Source of the DNA: a virus
Length of the DNA stretch: 25,755 nucleotides
Virus record (IMG/VR): IMGVR_UViG_3300021349_000048
Location: 1-25,755 of that record
Reading direction: 5' to 3' (one strand)
A program made the position numbers and the translations under genes. Positions 1 through 7,951 of the stretch are shown piece by piece (within the stretch, counting starts at the first letter, position 1; the number at the start of each line of letters is the position of its first letter). The notes below the pieces were generated by a model. It made no database searches, was not told the origin of the DNA, and worked only from the letters and a program-made list of their open reading frames with translations.

Positions 1-1442
1 GTCCCAGAAACGGCGGGGGGAGAAAACTTAGAACTTTCTAAAGCTTTAATAGTTTGCTTGCTTAATTTTTTGTCAAAATTATCCAAACCCGTTGCGTCCA
101 TATACTGTTGACGCAAACCGGACAATTGACCGCCCATCAGCTTTTTGGCCGTCGCAATAACGCCTGCAAGCTGTTCAGGGCTATTTGCCGCATTAAATTG
201 TGCTTGGAACGCCTCTCGATCTGCGCCGGTTCCTGCGCCAGATCCCAAAACAGCTTTTACAACTTCATCGGCTACAACTTGTTTTGCAGCGTTAAAGTCT
301 GTGATGTTGCTCTTGCCAAACTCTGACGCTATAAAATTGTAGAATCGGTTGATGACTTTGGTATCATGGTTGTTCAAACCTTTTGCAATATTTTCAAGTG
401 AAGCAAGATGTTGGACAGATACGTTTAGTGACCGGACTAAATCGGCTTGTTTTCCGGTGCCAAAGTCTTTAACTGCTTTTACTTTCTCGCCATATGAAGT
501 TTCATCGTAATCAGGATTGGCTTTGAACACTTCAGCCATGATGCGAGCCGATCCCGGAGATCGGGCCGATGGCGGCGCTCTGCGGTATTCTGCAATCGCT
601 TTTGCGCTTGCCGATACATCGCCAGCGGTCGGCGTATTAACATTAATTGTTTGCGGGCGCTCAGCCGATTCGGCAATGCCCATGTCGCGCTCTTCGCCCG
701 TCACCTTGTTTGCAAAAAATAAATGCGGTTTACCGTCTGATCCTTTTCTAGTTATTTTTTCAATGTTCTGACCAGCAACAGCGCCTTCTTCTTTTTGAAC
801 GCCCATCCGTTCTTTTTGAAGTTTTGCAATTTGTTCTTGCGCCTTCGCATTGGACTGATATGCGCCAGTAATGAATTTGAGCAAGCTACCGGGCGGACCA
901 GACAACGCTTGTTGCACCGCTTGTAAATCTGTTTTATTCAAAACAGGCTCACCGTTAGGCAATTTTTCTTGCGTTAACCGTTCAAGAACTTGCTTGGCTG
1001 GCATCAGCATTTGCGTTTCGATGATCTGCGGATCTACTTGGTTTTGCGTTGCGGTCTGCACTTGCTGCATAAACGGCAAAGTCGCGTTTACTAATATTTC
1101 TGCTTTTTTCAGGTGTTTATCTAATTCTGCTGCACCTAATTCTTGAGCGCCGCGCTGCGCTTCATTCATGCTCTTTTGAACTTTCATCCCCAGTGTGGGA
1201 TTAATTTTCATTGCTTCAGCAGCGTAAGAGTTCTGGCCTTCCGCAGTAGAAAGATCAAATTTTGAGCTGATGGCCTTTAATTTACCGAGGTCTGCCTGTT
1301 CTTCTTGGGCAGACGCTAGCGTCATTTTGTTCATCTGACTGCGGTCAATGGCATCGGACAGCGTGTACGCTTTTTGTACAGCGCCACCAATGTCTCCGGT
1401 GTTCTGGCCGATGCTCGAAATGCTTTGTGGGTCGATTGGCAT
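1..1442 (-). CDS. Large DNA-ejection-type virion protein, C-terminus cut by window edge
   Basis: Reading the minus strand from ATG at 1442 gives one uninterrupted frame of about 480 codons that runs off the left edge, so this is the N-terminal part of a longer protein. It starts MPIDPQSISSIGQNTGDIGG and is rich in Ala, Gln and Lys, with long helical stretches (for example around residues 85-125 and 205-225) and no catalytic motif. The start lies one base after the TAA of the preceding ejection gene, and GGTGGA upstream is a plausible ribosome site. Position after the neck genes and composition fit the internal ejection proteins of P22-like phages (gp7/gp16/gp20 type), which leave the capsid with the DNA and help it cross the envelope. 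Base composition is AT-richer than the head genes. The frame is certain; the role is inferred from context and composition. Confidence 0.72.
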   Translation of the reverse strand, partial: MPIDPQSISSIGQNTGDIGGAVQKAYTLSDAIDRSQMNKMTLASAQEEQADLGKLKAISSKFDLSTAEGQNSYAAEAMKINPTLGMKVQKSMNEAQRGAQELGAAELDKHLKKAEILVNATLPFMQQVQTATQNQVDPQIIETQMLMPAKQVLERLTQEKLPNGEPVLNKTDLQAVQQALSGPPGSLLKFITGAYQSNAKAQEQIAKLQKERMGVQKEEGAVAGQNIEKITRKGSDGKPHLFFANKVTGEERDMGIAESAERPQTINVNTPTAGDVSASAKAIAEYRRAPPSARSPGSARIMAEVFKANPDYDETSYGEKVKAVKDFGTGKQADLVRSLNVSVQHLASLENIAKGLNNHDTKVINRFYNFIASEFGKSNITDFNAAKQVVADEVVKAVLGSGAGTGADREAFQAQFNAANSPEQLAGVIATAKKLMGGQLSGLRQQYMDATGLDNFDKKLSKQTIKALESSKFSPPAVSG

Positions 1443-1443
1443 A

Positions 1444-2148
1444 TTATCCACCTATCCCGAAGCCGCTTGTTTGTACGTCTGGCAAGGTCGGTGCGACGTA
1501 TGGAGTTGCCCCGCCTCCTGCGCCTTGCAACCCCTTCAGCGTGTTCATTGTCGTGTAACTGTTAATTCCGTTGCTAATAGCCCCAGTAATGCCGCCAATC
1601 GTCCCGACGGCGATGTTGGCGTTATTTTGGCCTTGGTTCTGGTAGATGTTGCTCATGTTGTTGGCCGCGTTGCCGATGTTCGCCGCCTGCCCAGCCGCCG
1701 CCGCCTGACCGATTTGAACGGGCGCAAGCAGGTTCTGTAGTTCCTGCTGATAGGTCTGGTCGGCCAGCCCCTGGTTGTATCTGGACAGGCCTGCCAGCGT
1801 GTTGCCAGACAAGCCCATGCCCATCGCCCCGGCTGCGGCCAGCGTCTGGTTTTGGCCTTGCTGCTGCGCAAACTGGTAACCCGGCATATTCTGGAGCGTT
1901 TGCTGCGCGAGCTGCGGGTCGACCTTGCCGTCTTTGCCGATACCGAGCAGGTTCTGGTACGCGCCCATCGCGTTTTGACCGAGCTGCGTGTACGGCGCGG
2001 CCATCTCTTTCTGTTGGGCCAGTGCGGCCTGCTGCTGCTGAATGGCAGCGTTGGAGGCGTCACGGTTTGCGGATGCGGCCTCACTACCTGCTACAGCCGA
2101 GCCGGCTGCTCCGATAACTGCGCCACCGATTACTGCTGCTGCTACCAT
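1444..2148 (-). CDS. Small DNA-ejection protein (P22 gp7-like), Ala/Gln-rich
   Basis: A 234-residue protein beginning with a hydrophobic, glycine-rich segment (MVAAAVIGGAVIGAAGSAVAG), then a Gln/Ala-rich helical region with QQQQAALAQQKEMAAPYTQ near residues 37-55, and a Gly/Asn-rich C-terminal half. This architecture (short Gly/Ala membrane-active head, then Gln-rich helix with a Pro-Tyr motif) is common in phage internal proteins that are injected with DNA. AGGAG lies just upstream, inside the last codons of the acetyltransferase gene. The gene is followed directly by the larger ejection protein, and together they probably form the trans-envelope channel. A second frame over the same bases gives an Arg-rich translation that is only a shadow. 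The ejection role rests on composition and gene order, not on a specific motif. Confidence 0.68.
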   Translation of the reverse strand: MVAAAVIGGAVIGAAGSAVAGSEAASANRDASNAAIQQQQAALAQQKEMAAPYTQLGQNAMGAYQNLLGIGKDGKVDPQLAQQTLQNMPGYQFAQQQGQNQTLAAAGAMGMGLSGNTLAGLSRYNQGLADQTYQQELQNLLAPVQIGQAAAAGQAANIGNAANNMSNIYQNQGQNNANIAVGTIGGITGAISNGINSYTTMNTLKGLQGAGGGATPYVAPTLPDVQTSGFGIGG

Positions 2149-2149
2149 T

Positions 2150-2605
2150 TCAATCTCCTAACCACGCGCTGTAATACCGCTCGACTTCCTCATAGCCAAG
2201 TTTTTCAAATAACCAGCTCGCGTCCTTGTGAAGTTTAGAACCAACAAATAACCGCTGTACGCCGCGACGCTTTAATTCTTTTTCGGCTGACTTGAACAGG
2301 TGATAACCCGTTCCGCCGCCCCTATGGTCTGGGTGTACATAAAAAATATCCATTGTGCAAGTTAGGCATGTCTGATAATGCAATCCCGGCGCAATAAACC
2401 CTACAAAATAACCAATTAATTTGCCGTCCTCGCGTGCGGTGACTGAAATCACCCCACCTTGCGCATCTCGCTCCAAATACACATTGTATTGTGGATCAAG
2501 GGGCACTTTTTCCTTGTGCAAAGCCAATTCTTCCCAATGGATGGGGAGTATTGGCTTTACTTCTTCAAGAAACGGCGGAAATGGCTCAACTTGGCACGTA
2601 ATCAT
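2150..2605 (-). CDS. GNAT-family N-acetyltransferase
   Basis: A 151-residue protein with the GNAT fold signature: a beta-strand 4 segment TCTMDIFYVHPDHRGGGTGY (residues 82-101) whose RGGGTG (95-100) is the acetyl-CoA pyrophosphate-binding loop, followed by helix 3 (LFKSAEKELKRRG) and a final KLGYEEVERYYSAWL segment typical of the C-terminal strand. It would transfer an acyl group from acyl-CoA to an amine; the substrate cannot be read from the sequence. The ATG overlaps the stop of the upstream hydroxylase gene as ATGA, so the two are translationally coupled. Standalone GNATs of this size between neck and ejection genes are seen in several environmental podoviruses. Targets could be host proteins, virion proteins or small molecules. 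Family assignment is firm, function open. Confidence 0.86.
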   Translation of the reverse strand: MITCQVEPFPPFLEEVKPILPIHWEELALHKEKVPLDPQYNVYLERDAQGGVISVTAREDGKLIGYFVGFIAPGLHYQTCLTCTMDIFYVHPDHRGGGTGYHLFKSAEKELKRRGVQRLFVGSKLHKDASWLFEKLGYEEVERYYSAWLGD

Positions 2606-3189
2606 GGCGACACCACAGTGGGCGTCAAACCGCGAAAATCAGCCCGATAAGTGCGAATGTCGACGATCATATGAATCCGATCATCTGACGAATTGTTGAT
2701 TACTTCATGCTCAATGGCGTTCTGGAACCAATAGACGCCGCCGGTCTGCATATTGACCATTTCGTCGCCGCAACGAAAATTGCAGCCGGGGCCAGATTGC
2801 AGGACAAGGTGATAGCGGTCCCAGTATTCGGCATGGGCAGGCGTGTCCGCGTGCGGGTAGATACGACCGCCCGGGCGCAGCTTGTTAATCATGACGCGGC
2901 CTAACCGTTCGCCTTCAACGCGGGCCATCAAGCCGAATATCAGCGGTCGAGCTGCCGGCAGGTGCAGGGCGCCGTCCATCCAGACGCACTCGTGCTGATC
3001 CTTCTGGCCCTGCTCAAGCTCGGTCACGGACGCCGGCGGGAAGCGTAAAAAGATCGTTTCCGTGTCTCCAAACGGCCCTTGGGGGTAATCTCTCAAATAG
3101 GTGTCTGCCTTCCATAATGCCGCTTGGCGCGCAATTTGCTGCACCAATGGAATGTGGTCAAAACTTGATACAAATTGAAAATTCTTCAT
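2602..3189 (-). CDS. Aspartyl/asparaginyl beta-hydroxylase-like 2OG/Fe(II) oxygenase
   Basis: A 195-residue protein with the iron-binding facial triad of 2-oxoglutarate oxygenases: HAD (H113, D115) in PGGRIYPHADTP, and H161 in the segment WFQNAIEHEVINNSSDDRIH, with R171 placed to bind 2-oxoglutarate. The spacing and the sequence around it match the aspartyl/asparaginyl beta-hydroxylase family, which hydroxylates Asp or Asn side chains of proteins. I chose ATG at 3189 (MKNFQFVSS) because it forms an ATGA overlap with the stop of the preceding gene; an in-frame ATG at 3201 would add four residues. It is coupled to the downstream acetyltransferase, so both may modify the same target. A virion or host protein substrate is inference only. 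Confidence 0.83.
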   Translation of the reverse strand: MKNFQFVSSFDHIPLVQQIARQAALWKADTYLRDYPQGPFGDTETIFLRFPPASVTELEQGQKDQHECVWMDGALHLPAARPLIFGLMARVEGERLGRVMINKLRPGGRIYPHADTPAHAEYWDRYHLVLQSGPGCNFRCGDEMVNMQTGGVYWFQNAIEHEVINNSSDDRIHMIVDIRTYRADFRGLTPTVVSP

Positions 3190-3575
3190 TTCCCTACCCA
3201 TCCCGTGTTGGTTCCCGCTCCCGATTCCTTCACATACAGCGTTGTCCCGGCCCCACCCGACGTATTCAGGTACAGGTCGCCGATATTGCCAACGACAGCG
3301 CTGTTTGGACTGCCTGTGCCGGTCCGTAGCGCCACCGCGTTAATAGTTGGGGTGCCAGTCAGGGCAGGGGACGCGAGCGCCGCCTTGGCCGCCAGATCGA
3401 CTGTCAGGCCGGTGACCTGCGATTCGGTAATCTGGATTTGCGCCTGCGTAAATGCGCTGGCCGACGCCGCGCTGACGTAGACGTACAACTGGTTGAACCA
3501 CGACCGCCAAACGGGGGTCAGCATATCCTTGGCCGAAATGACGGGACCGGGGATCGGGGCCAATGGGGAGGTCAT
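3186..3575 (-). CDS. Small virion-type protein downstream of the gp10-like tail gene
   Basis: A 129-residue protein. The N-terminus has a proline-rich start and an aromatic segment (LTPVWRSWFNQLYVYV, residues 19-34), then a short helical part, then a C-terminal Thr/Gly/Ala-rich half with GDLYLNTSGGAGTTLYVKES (100-119) ending GWVGK, a sequence type often found at the ends of phage fibre or needle proteins. It begins with an ATGA overlap at the stop of the gp10-like gene. By position it could be a tail-needle or closure component, as in P22-like phages where gp26 follows gp10, but the long trimeric coiled coil expected for a needle is absent. I treat it as a small structural protein of unknown role. 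Confidence 0.6.
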   Translation of the reverse strand: MTSPLAPIPGPVISAKDMLTPVWRSWFNQLYVYVSAASASAFTQAQIQITESQVTGLTVDLAAKAALASPALTGTPTINAVALRTGTGSPNSAVVGNIGDLYLNTSGGAGTTLYVKESGAGTNTGWVGK

Positions 3576-4990
3576 TGCGCACCCTCACGAATGGAAACCG
3601 CACCCTCGGTGATGGTGAACTGCACCGGGTCGGTCATGCGTATACGAAACACAAAGTCTCGCGAACTGCCAAAACGTCGGGCGATAACGCGCTGTTTGTA
3701 GTTGCCCAGCGGACCGACCTGCAGATTGCGAGGGGTCGAGTAAGTCCTGCCGTTGTCTTTGGAACACTCAACCGTGATGTAGGGGGTGACGCCTTGGCCA
3801 GTGTTTAGGCCCACGCCGGTCTCCATGTCTAAATACATCTCGTCGATGCTGAACCGGTTAAAGTCGTAGGAACCGTGCCGGGTGACCAGCTCGCGGACGA
3901 TGGTCTGGCCGTTGTCGGTATAGACGCCGCTGTCAAACCGGTGGATCTTGCCCGAATTGACCTCAGACACCACGGTGATTCCGTTGGTGTAGGCTGAGAA
4001 CTGCGCCAAATGCCGCGTTGCGTAGTTTTGGGTCGTACCGCTTTGGGTCTCGCTCCAGAGGCCCGAGGCCGTGTCGTACAGGAACGAGCGGTCAGCCGTG
4101 GGGAACGTCAATTGGTACATGGGGTGGCCGTTGATGACGTAACTGATCGCCACCGCGTCCGACACCGTGATCTTGGACATGATGTAATCGAGGTCGGGGG
4201 TCGAGATGACGGCCAAGTTGTAGCCGGTGATCTGCACCACCTGCGCTGCGCCTTGGGGGTTCATGCCCAGAAAGCACACCGTCTGGTTCACATGGGCACG
4301 GCTATAGACCGCGGCAATGCCAAATTCTGAGGTTGCCGAGATGATCGGCTGGAACGGTTCGGGTTGTGAGCCGACGTTCTGCCAAAACTCGGTGTGGCGC
4401 TCGGAGAACAGGATCAGGTTACCGATCAGGGCATCGACGGCAAGTATGTTGTCCGAATACTGGGACGCCGATGCGAAGGCCAGCGAGTCCCAGATATTGC
4501 CGTTGAACAGGTTGGAGACCCAAAAATATTGAGTGCCGGGTTGCTCGCAGACGAAATAGCCGCTTACGAAAACAACCGATTTTGCGCCGTTTGGAAACCC
4601 GGACGAGGTGATCTGACTGAATGTGTTGGTGGCCGGGGTATAAATGTAGCCCGCGGTGCCGTCCACCACGATGATCTGGGACGGGTTGTTGGCAATGCCG
4701 ACCGCCCCGGTGTTGGTGTTCAGTGACCCCAGCAGGGTCTGCACGAGGGCGGTGGTGACGGAGTAAAAGCCGTTACCGGCCACGCAGTAGAATAAAGACT
4801 GGGTGCCGAGCATCCTGCGGACTACACCAGGCATCGTTGTGATGTTGACCAAACCGGGGGTGCCGAACACCGCGATCTGGGTCTTGTCGCCGTCTGGTCG
4901 CTGCTCGAAGTAGCAATTAAGGCGACGCTGTGCCGTAACGGGCAGCGAGCGGCCCTGAATCCCCGCGCCAAAAATAGGCACGACCTTCAT
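3572..4990 (-). CDS. P22 gp10-like packaged-DNA stabilisation / tail hub protein
   Basis: A 472-residue protein, the same length as P22 gp10. It begins MKVVPIFGAGIQGRSLPVTA and continues with QRRLNCYFE and FGTPGLVNI, the N-terminal pattern typical of the gp10 family, followed by a series of short beta-rich repeats with aromatic residues (FYCVAGNGFYSV, GYIYTPATNTF, YFWVSNLFNG) as expected for a beta-propeller. In P22, gp10 attaches below gp4 at the portal vertex, seals the packaged DNA and holds the needle and spikes. The ATG overlaps the TAA of the upstream gp4-like gene as TAATG, which fits stoichiometric co-translation. Two long open frames on the other strand over this gene are shadows. 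Confidence 0.85.
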   Translation of the reverse strand: MKVVPIFGAGIQGRSLPVTAQRRLNCYFEQRPDGDKTQIAVFGTPGLVNITTMPGVVRRMLGTQSLFYCVAGNGFYSVTTALVQTLLGSLNTNTGAVGIANNPSQIIVVDGTAGYIYTPATNTFSQITSSGFPNGAKSVVFVSGYFVCEQPGTQYFWVSNLFNGNIWDSLAFASASQYSDNILAVDALIGNLILFSERHTEFWQNVGSQPEPFQPIISATSEFGIAAVYSRAHVNQTVCFLGMNPQGAAQVVQITGYNLAVISTPDLDYIMSKITVSDAVAISYVINGHPMYQLTFPTADRSFLYDTASGLWSETQSGTTQNYATRHLAQFSAYTNGITVVSEVNSGKIHRFDSGVYTDNGQTIVRELVTRHGSYDFNRFSIDEMYLDMETGVGLNTGQGVTPYITVECSKDNGRTYSTPRNLQVGPLGNYKQRVIARRFGSSRDFVFRIRMTDPVQFTITEGAVSIREGAQ

Positions 4991-6006
4991 TAAGGGTTAC
5001 CGGCGTTCGGTTGGAAATAGATTTCCGACACTTCGGTATTGCTGTGGCGGGCAAAAGTGACCGCTTCTTGGTAGCACTCCTCCATCACCGGACCCCACGG
5101 CGCGTTAAACATGGGCGCGATTTGCTTCGATAAGCCCCAACAGAGCGCCGAATACCACTCTTGGGGGTACTCGGGGTTGTCCAGCGGGTTGTTGAAGTCC
5201 TGCACGGGACGCAGGTACACGATGTGGATCTGTTTGGTGACGTCGGACGCACCGCCACAGTCGATGTATAAGACACCGTTGGCGCCTGACGGGCCGTTGT
5301 TGCCGATCTGTGCCTCGTAGTAGATGGCGGTCGGGTCGCTGGTGTACGCGCTGCTCGTCTTGGTCGGCAGCGCTTCGTAGGTCTGGAGCGTCATGTAGTC
5401 GAGGGGGACGCTGTTCTGCGTGTTGTCCACGAGGATCGCCGTGACGATCTCTAGCGGGCGCTGGCCCTTGGTCGTGTAGTTGTAGACGTAGTTCCCGGCG
5501 GACGCCGACGAGGGTAACCCCGCCGCGATGGTGATTGACCCTGCACCCGCGTTGACCCCGGTGATGGTGGTCGAAAAGATGTCGCCCGTGTCGAGCTGCA
5601 CCACGCAATAGTCGTTGGAGGTGAAATTGCTAGTCGATCCCACCCCGGTGAACAGGGTGACTGCCGCCCCGTTGGCGCCAGTGGACAGTTGATCGGAAGC
5701 GTAGGTAACGCCTGGTACTGCCGCCACGCCACCGCACCAGTTATCGCCGGTCGGCCCGAGGTTGTACTGATACTGGCTTGCCGACAGGATGAGGTCGCCA
5801 CGCTGCCGGGTCCACATCTTCAGACCCGGAGCGTAGTCCAACCGGCCCATCCACGTTTTGACCATCATGTTGAGCTTGCGGGCGCAGTCGGTTGTCTCAA
5901 TAGGGTCGATCTGACCGTAAACGTCCAACTTGCCGATGTTGAGCAAAGCTTCCCGGATGATTTCGTCGCGATTTACGGTGAACGAATAAGTGCCGGACGT
6001 TGCCAT
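4990..6006 (-). CDS. P22 gp4-like head-tail adaptor / tail tubular protein
   Basis: A 338-residue protein starting MATSGTYSFTVNRDEIIREA, then LLNIGKLDVYG and KLNMMVKTWMGR: the helical N-terminus found in P22 gp4-type and tail-tubular-A-type adaptors that bind the portal. The middle (about residues 75-185) is Ser/Thr/Gly-rich and beta-like, and the C-terminus returns to helix (EWYSALCWGLSKQIAPMFNA). It is about twice as long as P22 gp4; the extra beta-rich middle domain may be an added decoration. The ATG immediately follows the TAA of the methyltransferase-glycosyltransferase gene, and the gene overlaps the gp10-like gene by one base. The adaptor role is supported by the N-terminal pattern and by the gene order; exact family naming is less certain. 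Confidence 0.7.
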   Translation of the reverse strand: MATSGTYSFTVNRDEIIREALLNIGKLDVYGQIDPIETTDCARKLNMMVKTWMGRLDYAPGLKMWTRQRGDLILSASQYQYNLGPTGDNWCGGVAAVPGVTYASDQLSTGANGAAVTLFTGVGSTSNFTSNDYCVVQLDTGDIFSTTITGVNAGAGSITIAAGLPSSASAGNYVYNYTTKGQRPLEIVTAILVDNTQNSVPLDYMTLQTYEALPTKTSSAYTSDPTAIYYEAQIGNNGPSGANGVLYIDCGGASDVTKQIHIVYLRPVQDFNNPLDNPEYPQEWYSALCWGLSKQIAPMFNAPWGPVMEECYQEAVTFARHSNTEVSEIYFQPNAGNP

Positions 6007-7653
6007 TTAAGCTGCCTTTCGCGCCGCTAGCGCCTCGGTAATAACGTGCCAAATGACACGGTGAGCGTGTTCTGGCGTGATGTCCATCTGACACTGCGCC
6101 ACCCCGGACGGTTTGCCATCCTCGCCCGTCACGTTTTTGCAGTGATCCCAGTTGTAATGCAGCTGGTGACAAGCTGGCGCTTCATTGTTGCCACGCCCCG
6201 GACAACTGGTTTTATCGGCCCAGAGAACATGGGTGTTGTCCCAGTCGCGGGTCAGGTTGTCGTTCGATGAGTGCGACAGGAAGATCACCTTCGGCATCGG
6301 TTCGTGCGAGACCGCATTGAGTACGCCAGTCTCTGGCCCGATCACGAGGTCCGCCGCAAGGCTGAACGTCATGGTCTGGCGGATTGACCAGTCGCCCGAC
6401 ATCGGGTGTACCCGCGGGTCGATCTGCACCTTGCGGCCCTTCTCGTCCTTCACCGGCTGACCGTCTTCGGATACCTTGAACCAACCTTGTTCGAGCAGTA
6501 CCGCAGCGGGACCGCCGACCAAGAAAATATGCAGTTTCGGGAACTCGAGCAGCAGTGCCGCAATGATGTTATCCACAAATGGCCACGTTTTATGCACGGA
6601 TGAACCGGCCAGTGACCAGACTATGTTAAATTCACCACTCTGCGCCTTCAGCACCTTGGCCCACTCGCGTTCCTCGGTAGTGGGATAGAAATGCACCTGT
6701 GGCTTGTGCGGAATACCTGCCGCGTCGTGTTGCAGCTCCAGATAGTTCATGTTGGTGAGCTTGTGCCGTAGTGCCGGTGGCACACCGTGCAGGAACCGGC
6801 CCGGTATCGCTAGAAGCGTTCCTTCCGCCGACTCCGACAGATTCACCCACTTGTCGAACTTTGCCTTCTGGTAGTCCCAGAACGCGCCCAGCGCTAGGTT
6901 AGGCACCTGATCCTTGTCCTGATAGTAGAACTCGTCTACATTCGGGTCATGCAAGATGACATCGGATCCCGGTGGAGAACAGAAGGCCGTGACATGGTAG
7001 CCCTGCTCCTTCAGGCCCGCGAAGATGCTCGACGCTTGGACGATATCGCCAAAAGCGCCGTATCGGACGACAGCGGCCCGCTTGGGGTGCTTGGGGATAA
7101 GGCAGCTAAATGTCTGCCCCTTCGCCTTTTTTTGAAAGACGAAGAACAGGCTGTACTCGCTGCCCTGATCCCGTCGCTGCCAGTCGAGCAGATCCCAATT
7201 GCCCGCCTTCTCCATCAGCTCAATCAGCCGGGTATAGCCGACGTTCCACTTGTGGTCGGGATTCGCGCCCGGCTCACCGACCTTTGGGTACAGCGTCTCG
7301 TCGGGCAGGTACAGGACCAAGTACCCGTTGATTTTGATGACCCGCAGCCACTCCCGTAGGCACTTGACCACGTTATCAAACGGAATGTGTTCCAGTACGT
7401 GACTGGAGAACACGAAGTCTAGCGAGTCGGTGCCGAAGATCTTCAAGTCTGCCGCGTCGTCGATCCAGACGTCGGGCTTGAACTGATGGCCAAATAGCTG
7501 AATGTCAGCGCCGTTGTCGACGCCGATCATGTGCGGAAATGCCTTGTTCGGGCCACAACCGATGTCTAAACCCCGGCCACGGGTCCACTTTGGCAACTCC
7601 CAACGGATCTTGCCTGCCTCGTTCCCCTGCGGATCTTCTTTCTTCCAGACCAT
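6007..7653 (-). CDS. Fused SAM methyltransferase - GT9 (heptosyltransferase-like) glycosyltransferase
   Basis: A 548-residue two-domain enzyme. Residues about 25-175 are a class I methyltransferase: motif I LDIGCGPNK (29-37), acidic D46 for the SAM ribose, and HVLEHIP (85-91), as in Methyltransf_11-type enzymes. From about 193 the protein resembles glycosyltransferase family 9 (ADP-heptose:LPS heptosyltransferases): VVRYGAFGDIVQASS (195-209), WSLAGSSVHKTWPF (346-359), FLVGGP (377-382), DLVIGPETGVLNA (435-447), and a Cys-rich tail with C484, C495, C505 and C521 before ITPEH, all in family order. GGAGG precedes the ATG. Likely role: transfer of a heptose-like sugar and methylation of sugar or acceptor. 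It sits between adhesin and neck genes and may work with the heptose-synthesis genes at the right edge. Exact donor and acceptor are unknown. Confidence 0.85.
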   Translation of the reverse strand: MVWKKEDPQGNEAGKIRWELPKWTRGRGLDIGCGPNKAFPHMIGVDNGADIQLFGHQFKPDVWIDDAADLKIFGTDSLDFVFSSHVLEHIPFDNVVKCLREWLRVIKINGYLVLYLPDETLYPKVGEPGANPDHKWNVGYTRLIELMEKAGNWDLLDWQRRDQGSEYSLFFVFQKKAKGQTFSCLIPKHPKRAAVVRYGAFGDIVQASSIFAGLKEQGYHVTAFCSPPGSDVILHDPNVDEFYYQDKDQVPNLALGAFWDYQKAKFDKWVNLSESAEGTLLAIPGRFLHGVPPALRHKLTNMNYLELQHDAAGIPHKPQVHFYPTTEEREWAKVLKAQSGEFNIVWSLAGSSVHKTWPFVDNIIAALLLEFPKLHIFLVGGPAAVLLEQGWFKVSEDGQPVKDEKGRKVQIDPRVHPMSGDWSIRQTMTFSLAADLVIGPETGVLNAVSHEPMPKVIFLSHSSNDNLTRDWDNTHVLWADKTSCPGRGNNEAPACHQLHYNWDHCKNVTGEDGKPSGVAQCQMDITPEHAHRVIWHVITEALAARKAA

Positions 7654-7672
7654 GAGTTCCTCCCTCTGGTGC

Positions 7673-7951
7673 TTACTTAAACGGGTTGAGCGCGGACAAA
7701 ATCCGCGACATCAATCCGGGCTGTGATGCTACTGGCTGAGATACTACTGGCTGTGCGTTTGGATCAGTAAACAACCCGTCCGCAGGGTTGTAGATAAACC
7801 CAATTTGCGCCGTTGGTGGGTCAGTGTCGGGCACGGCTGTTTGTGGAGTGCCGTCAGTGTCAGGATCGGGGAACCATGCGCCCTCACCATCCCACCAAAC
7901 AAGACTGGTCACGATATTGGATTGGTTGATGACTGCGTAAGTGTTGGACAT
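7673..7951 (-). CDS. Small tail-fibre accessory-type protein
   Basis: A 92-residue protein starting MSNTYAVINQSNIVTSLVWW, then DGEGAWFPDPDTDGTP and IGFIYNPADGLF. This pattern (Tyr-Ala-Val-Ile-N, a Val/Trp-rich strand, a Gly-x-Gly turn, then IG-x-x-Y-N and G-x-F) recurs in small proteins encoded just after tail-fibre genes, often annotated as fibre assembly or accessory proteins. The C-terminus is a Gln/Pro/Val-rich stretch plus a short amphipathic end (LMSRILSALNPFK). The ATG forms a TGATG overlap with the stop of the glycine-rich adhesin gene, so production of the two is coupled. I think it helps fold or is bound to the adhesin, but that is inference from position. Confidence 0.62.
   Translation of the reverse strand: MSNTYAVINQSNIVTSLVWWDGEGAWFPDPDTDGTPQTAVPDTDPPTAQIGFIYNPADGLFTDPNAQPVVSQPVASQPGLMSRILSALNPFK

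Noticed and set aside
1653-2084. Arg-rich 143-codon frame inside the small ejection gene
   Set aside because: Same-strand shadow of the Ala/Gln-rich gene; the biased composition follows from GCG/CAG codons read in another frame.
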